A stretch of DNA of 7,676 nt from an uncultured Solobacterium sp. (GTDB taxonomy: Bacteria > Bacillota_I > Bacilli_A > Erysipelotrichales > Erysipelotrichaceae): positions 1 to 7,676 of the forward strand of contig CAJOLG010000079.1 of assembly GCA_905235315.1 (NCBI GenBank), in the 5' to 3' direction. Of the stretch, positions 6,870-7,676 are shown one piece after another; position 1 is the first letter of the stretch; each line of letters starts with the position of its first letter. The translations under genes were made by a program, and so were the position numbers. The notes beneath the pieces were generated by a model, which saw only the letters and a program-made list of their open reading frames with translations, searched no databases and had not been told where the DNA came from.

Positions 6870-6898
6870 TTTATATGCCTAATATTATATAACTTCAA
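6870..6898 (-). promoter_or_regulatory. Predicted SigA/sigma-70-type promoter of the adhesin gene
   Basis: On the minus strand TTGAAG (6893-6898, four of six consensus bases) is separated by exactly 17 bases from TATAAA (6870-6875, five of six). The spacer is AT-rich. Transcription would start near 6862-6863, giving a leader of about 85 bases. Two perfect TATAAT words nearby (within 6884-6889 and 6906-6911) lack a good -35 partner, although either could serve as an alternative -10. This is prediction from sequence only. Confidence 0.55.
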
Positions 6899-6954
6899 TG
6901 TGAATATTATACTCATAATTTAAAACAGGTCCGGCGTATTCCGGAGGAAGGCAG

Positions 6955-6978
6955 AAAAAAACGGGAGCTCCCGTTTTT
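6955..6978 (-). terminator. Rho-independent terminator of the MORN-repeat gene, palindromic
   Basis: A 9-bp stem (AAAAACGGG at 6957-6965, CCCGTTTTT at 6970-6978) encloses an AGCT loop. A run of seven A (6955-6961) on one side and five T (6974-6978) on the other give it a T tract on either strand. It begins 24 bases after the MORN gene stop and lies upstream of the adhesin promoter, so it separates the two transcription units. Confidence 0.88.
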
Positions 6979-7002
6979 CTTCTGCCGCCGGCACCTGGAT
7001 TG

Positions 7003-7676
7003 TCAGCGGTTTGCGACAACCGCTGCGCCGGCCGCATCGATCGCCGGATAGTCCTCTTCCGGCGCGGTGATCGTACTGCGGCATAACGGCAGGGCACAGA
7101 AACTCATGATTTCTCCTGCCTTTGCCTCATCCACAGAACGGGCAAACACAAGATGATACCAGCCGTCGCTGTTCTCAACGATCATGGACGTTACGGTATC
7201 CGAACCGGCATAGGGCCTGTAGCGCTGAACCGACTTTACGGCCGCATTGTCGATCCGAATCAGAGAAGGGGTGTCATTCTCCGTAAATGCTTCATAATCA
7301 AATGCCTCATTATAACTGCCGCCGGCTTCTTCGTTTCCCTCAAACAGAGCCGAATGTTCTCTGAGAAAGGACAGCTGGGCATCGCTCAGGCAATAGGATT
7401 CGTTTCGCATTCCTTCGAGATACGCAATCAGAGAAACGGTGTCGGATACCGGGGACCCGTTCCGGTAAAAGACCGGATAGGACTTTTCGGTATCCGGATA
7501 CCGGATGGTCCGGATCAGGGTTCCGTCAAACTGATTCGCCGCAAACGAGCCTTCCATCCGGATTTCGGTGCTGCCTTCCTGATAGAGAAAGGTTCCGGTT
7601 CCTTCCGCCATCCCGCGGTTCACGTCACCCTGGTAGCTTCCTTCCAGAACCCCGTCCGGGGTGTTCAGCCGGAACG
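7003..7676 (-). CDS. MORN-repeat protein, C-terminal part (start beyond right edge)
   Basis: The frame stays open from its TGA at 7003 to the window edge, giving 223 visible residues; the true start is outside. A possible GTG at 7621-7623 is internal: the residues before it read GSYQGD and form the first half of a MORN unit. Counting from the edge, one repeat is about 12-31 (GSYQGDVNRGMAEGTGTFLY) and a second, degenerate one about 40-57 (MEGSFAANQFDGTLIRTI). They follow the YxGxxxxGxxxGxGxxxY pattern. MORN units form beta-hairpin ladders, often for protein or membrane contacts. A C-terminal domain follows, with a helical part about 76-115 and a beta-rich part about 137-223 containing WYHLVFARS and a GEIMSFCALPL strand. 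It resembles the tail of other Firmicute MORN proteins, though I cannot name it. No transmembrane segment is visible here, but a signal or anchor may lie upstream. Function is unknown. Confidence 0.82.
   Translation of the reverse strand, partial: FRLNTPDGVLEGSYQGDVNRGMAEGTGTFLYQEGSTEIRMEGSFAANQFDGTLIRTIRYPDTEKSYPVFYRNGSPVSDTVSLIAYLEGMRNESYCLSDAQLSFLREHSALFEGNEEAGGSYNEAFDYEAFTENDTPSLIRIDNAAVKSVQRYRPYAGSDTVTSMIVENSDGWYHLVFARSVDEAKAGEIMSFCALPLCRSTITAPEEDYPAIDAAGAAVVANR

Noticed and set aside
6884..6911. Two perfect TATAAT words as the main adhesin promoter
   Set aside because: Neither has a fair -35 element at 16-18 bases, unlike the TTGAAG/TATAAA pair with 17-base spacing. They remain possible alternatives.
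7003..7623. MORN gene as a complete 206-residue protein starting at GTG 7623
   Set aside because: The frame stays open to the window edge and the residues upstream complete a MORN repeat, so the gene is truncated by the window.

Overview
The window most likely comes from a Gram-positive (monoderm, Bacillota-type) bacterium, perhaps a gut or oral member of the Erysipelotrichia or Clostridia. The main reason is a very long secreted protein with a signal peptide, Cna-B/SpaA/FctA-type isopeptide domains and a C-terminal sortase sorting signal. Purine-rich Shine-Dalgarno sites and simple hairpin terminators fit this. Base composition is about half G+C by eye. The taxon within Bacillota is inference; no rRNA, tRNA or housekeeping gene is present to fix it.

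Layout. (1) About 62-1162, plus strand: an unrecognised soluble protein with a clear Walker A motif, probably kinase-like. (2) 1163-1297: a 135-base convergent gap with a perfect 13-bp hairpin terminator. (3) 1298-6778, minus strand: one 1826-residue cell-wall-anchored surface protein (adhesin or pilin-like), which fills 70% of the window. (4) 6779-7002: a 224-base, partly AT-rich intergenic region. It holds the adhesin's ribosome binding site, a plausible sigma-70/SigA-type promoter, a perfect 12-bp tandem repeat at the predicted transcription start, and a palindromic terminator. (5) 7003-7676, minus strand: the C-terminal part of a MORN-repeat protein whose start lies beyond the right edge. 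No stretch over 300 bases lacks a gene.

How it fits together. The adhesin appears to be its own transcription unit: a terminator separates it from the MORN gene upstream, it has its own promoter, and it has a strong terminator downstream. No sortase, pilin partner or signal peptidase lies in the window, so the anchoring enzyme must be encoded elsewhere. The plus-strand NTPase gene converges on the adhesin and nothing seen here links the two functionally. The part most worth a second look is the adhesin: about 1,050 residues of unassigned extracellular sequence sit between a degenerate N-terminal Cna-B domain and a four-domain C-terminal stalk, ending in a non-canonical IPDTS sorting motif.
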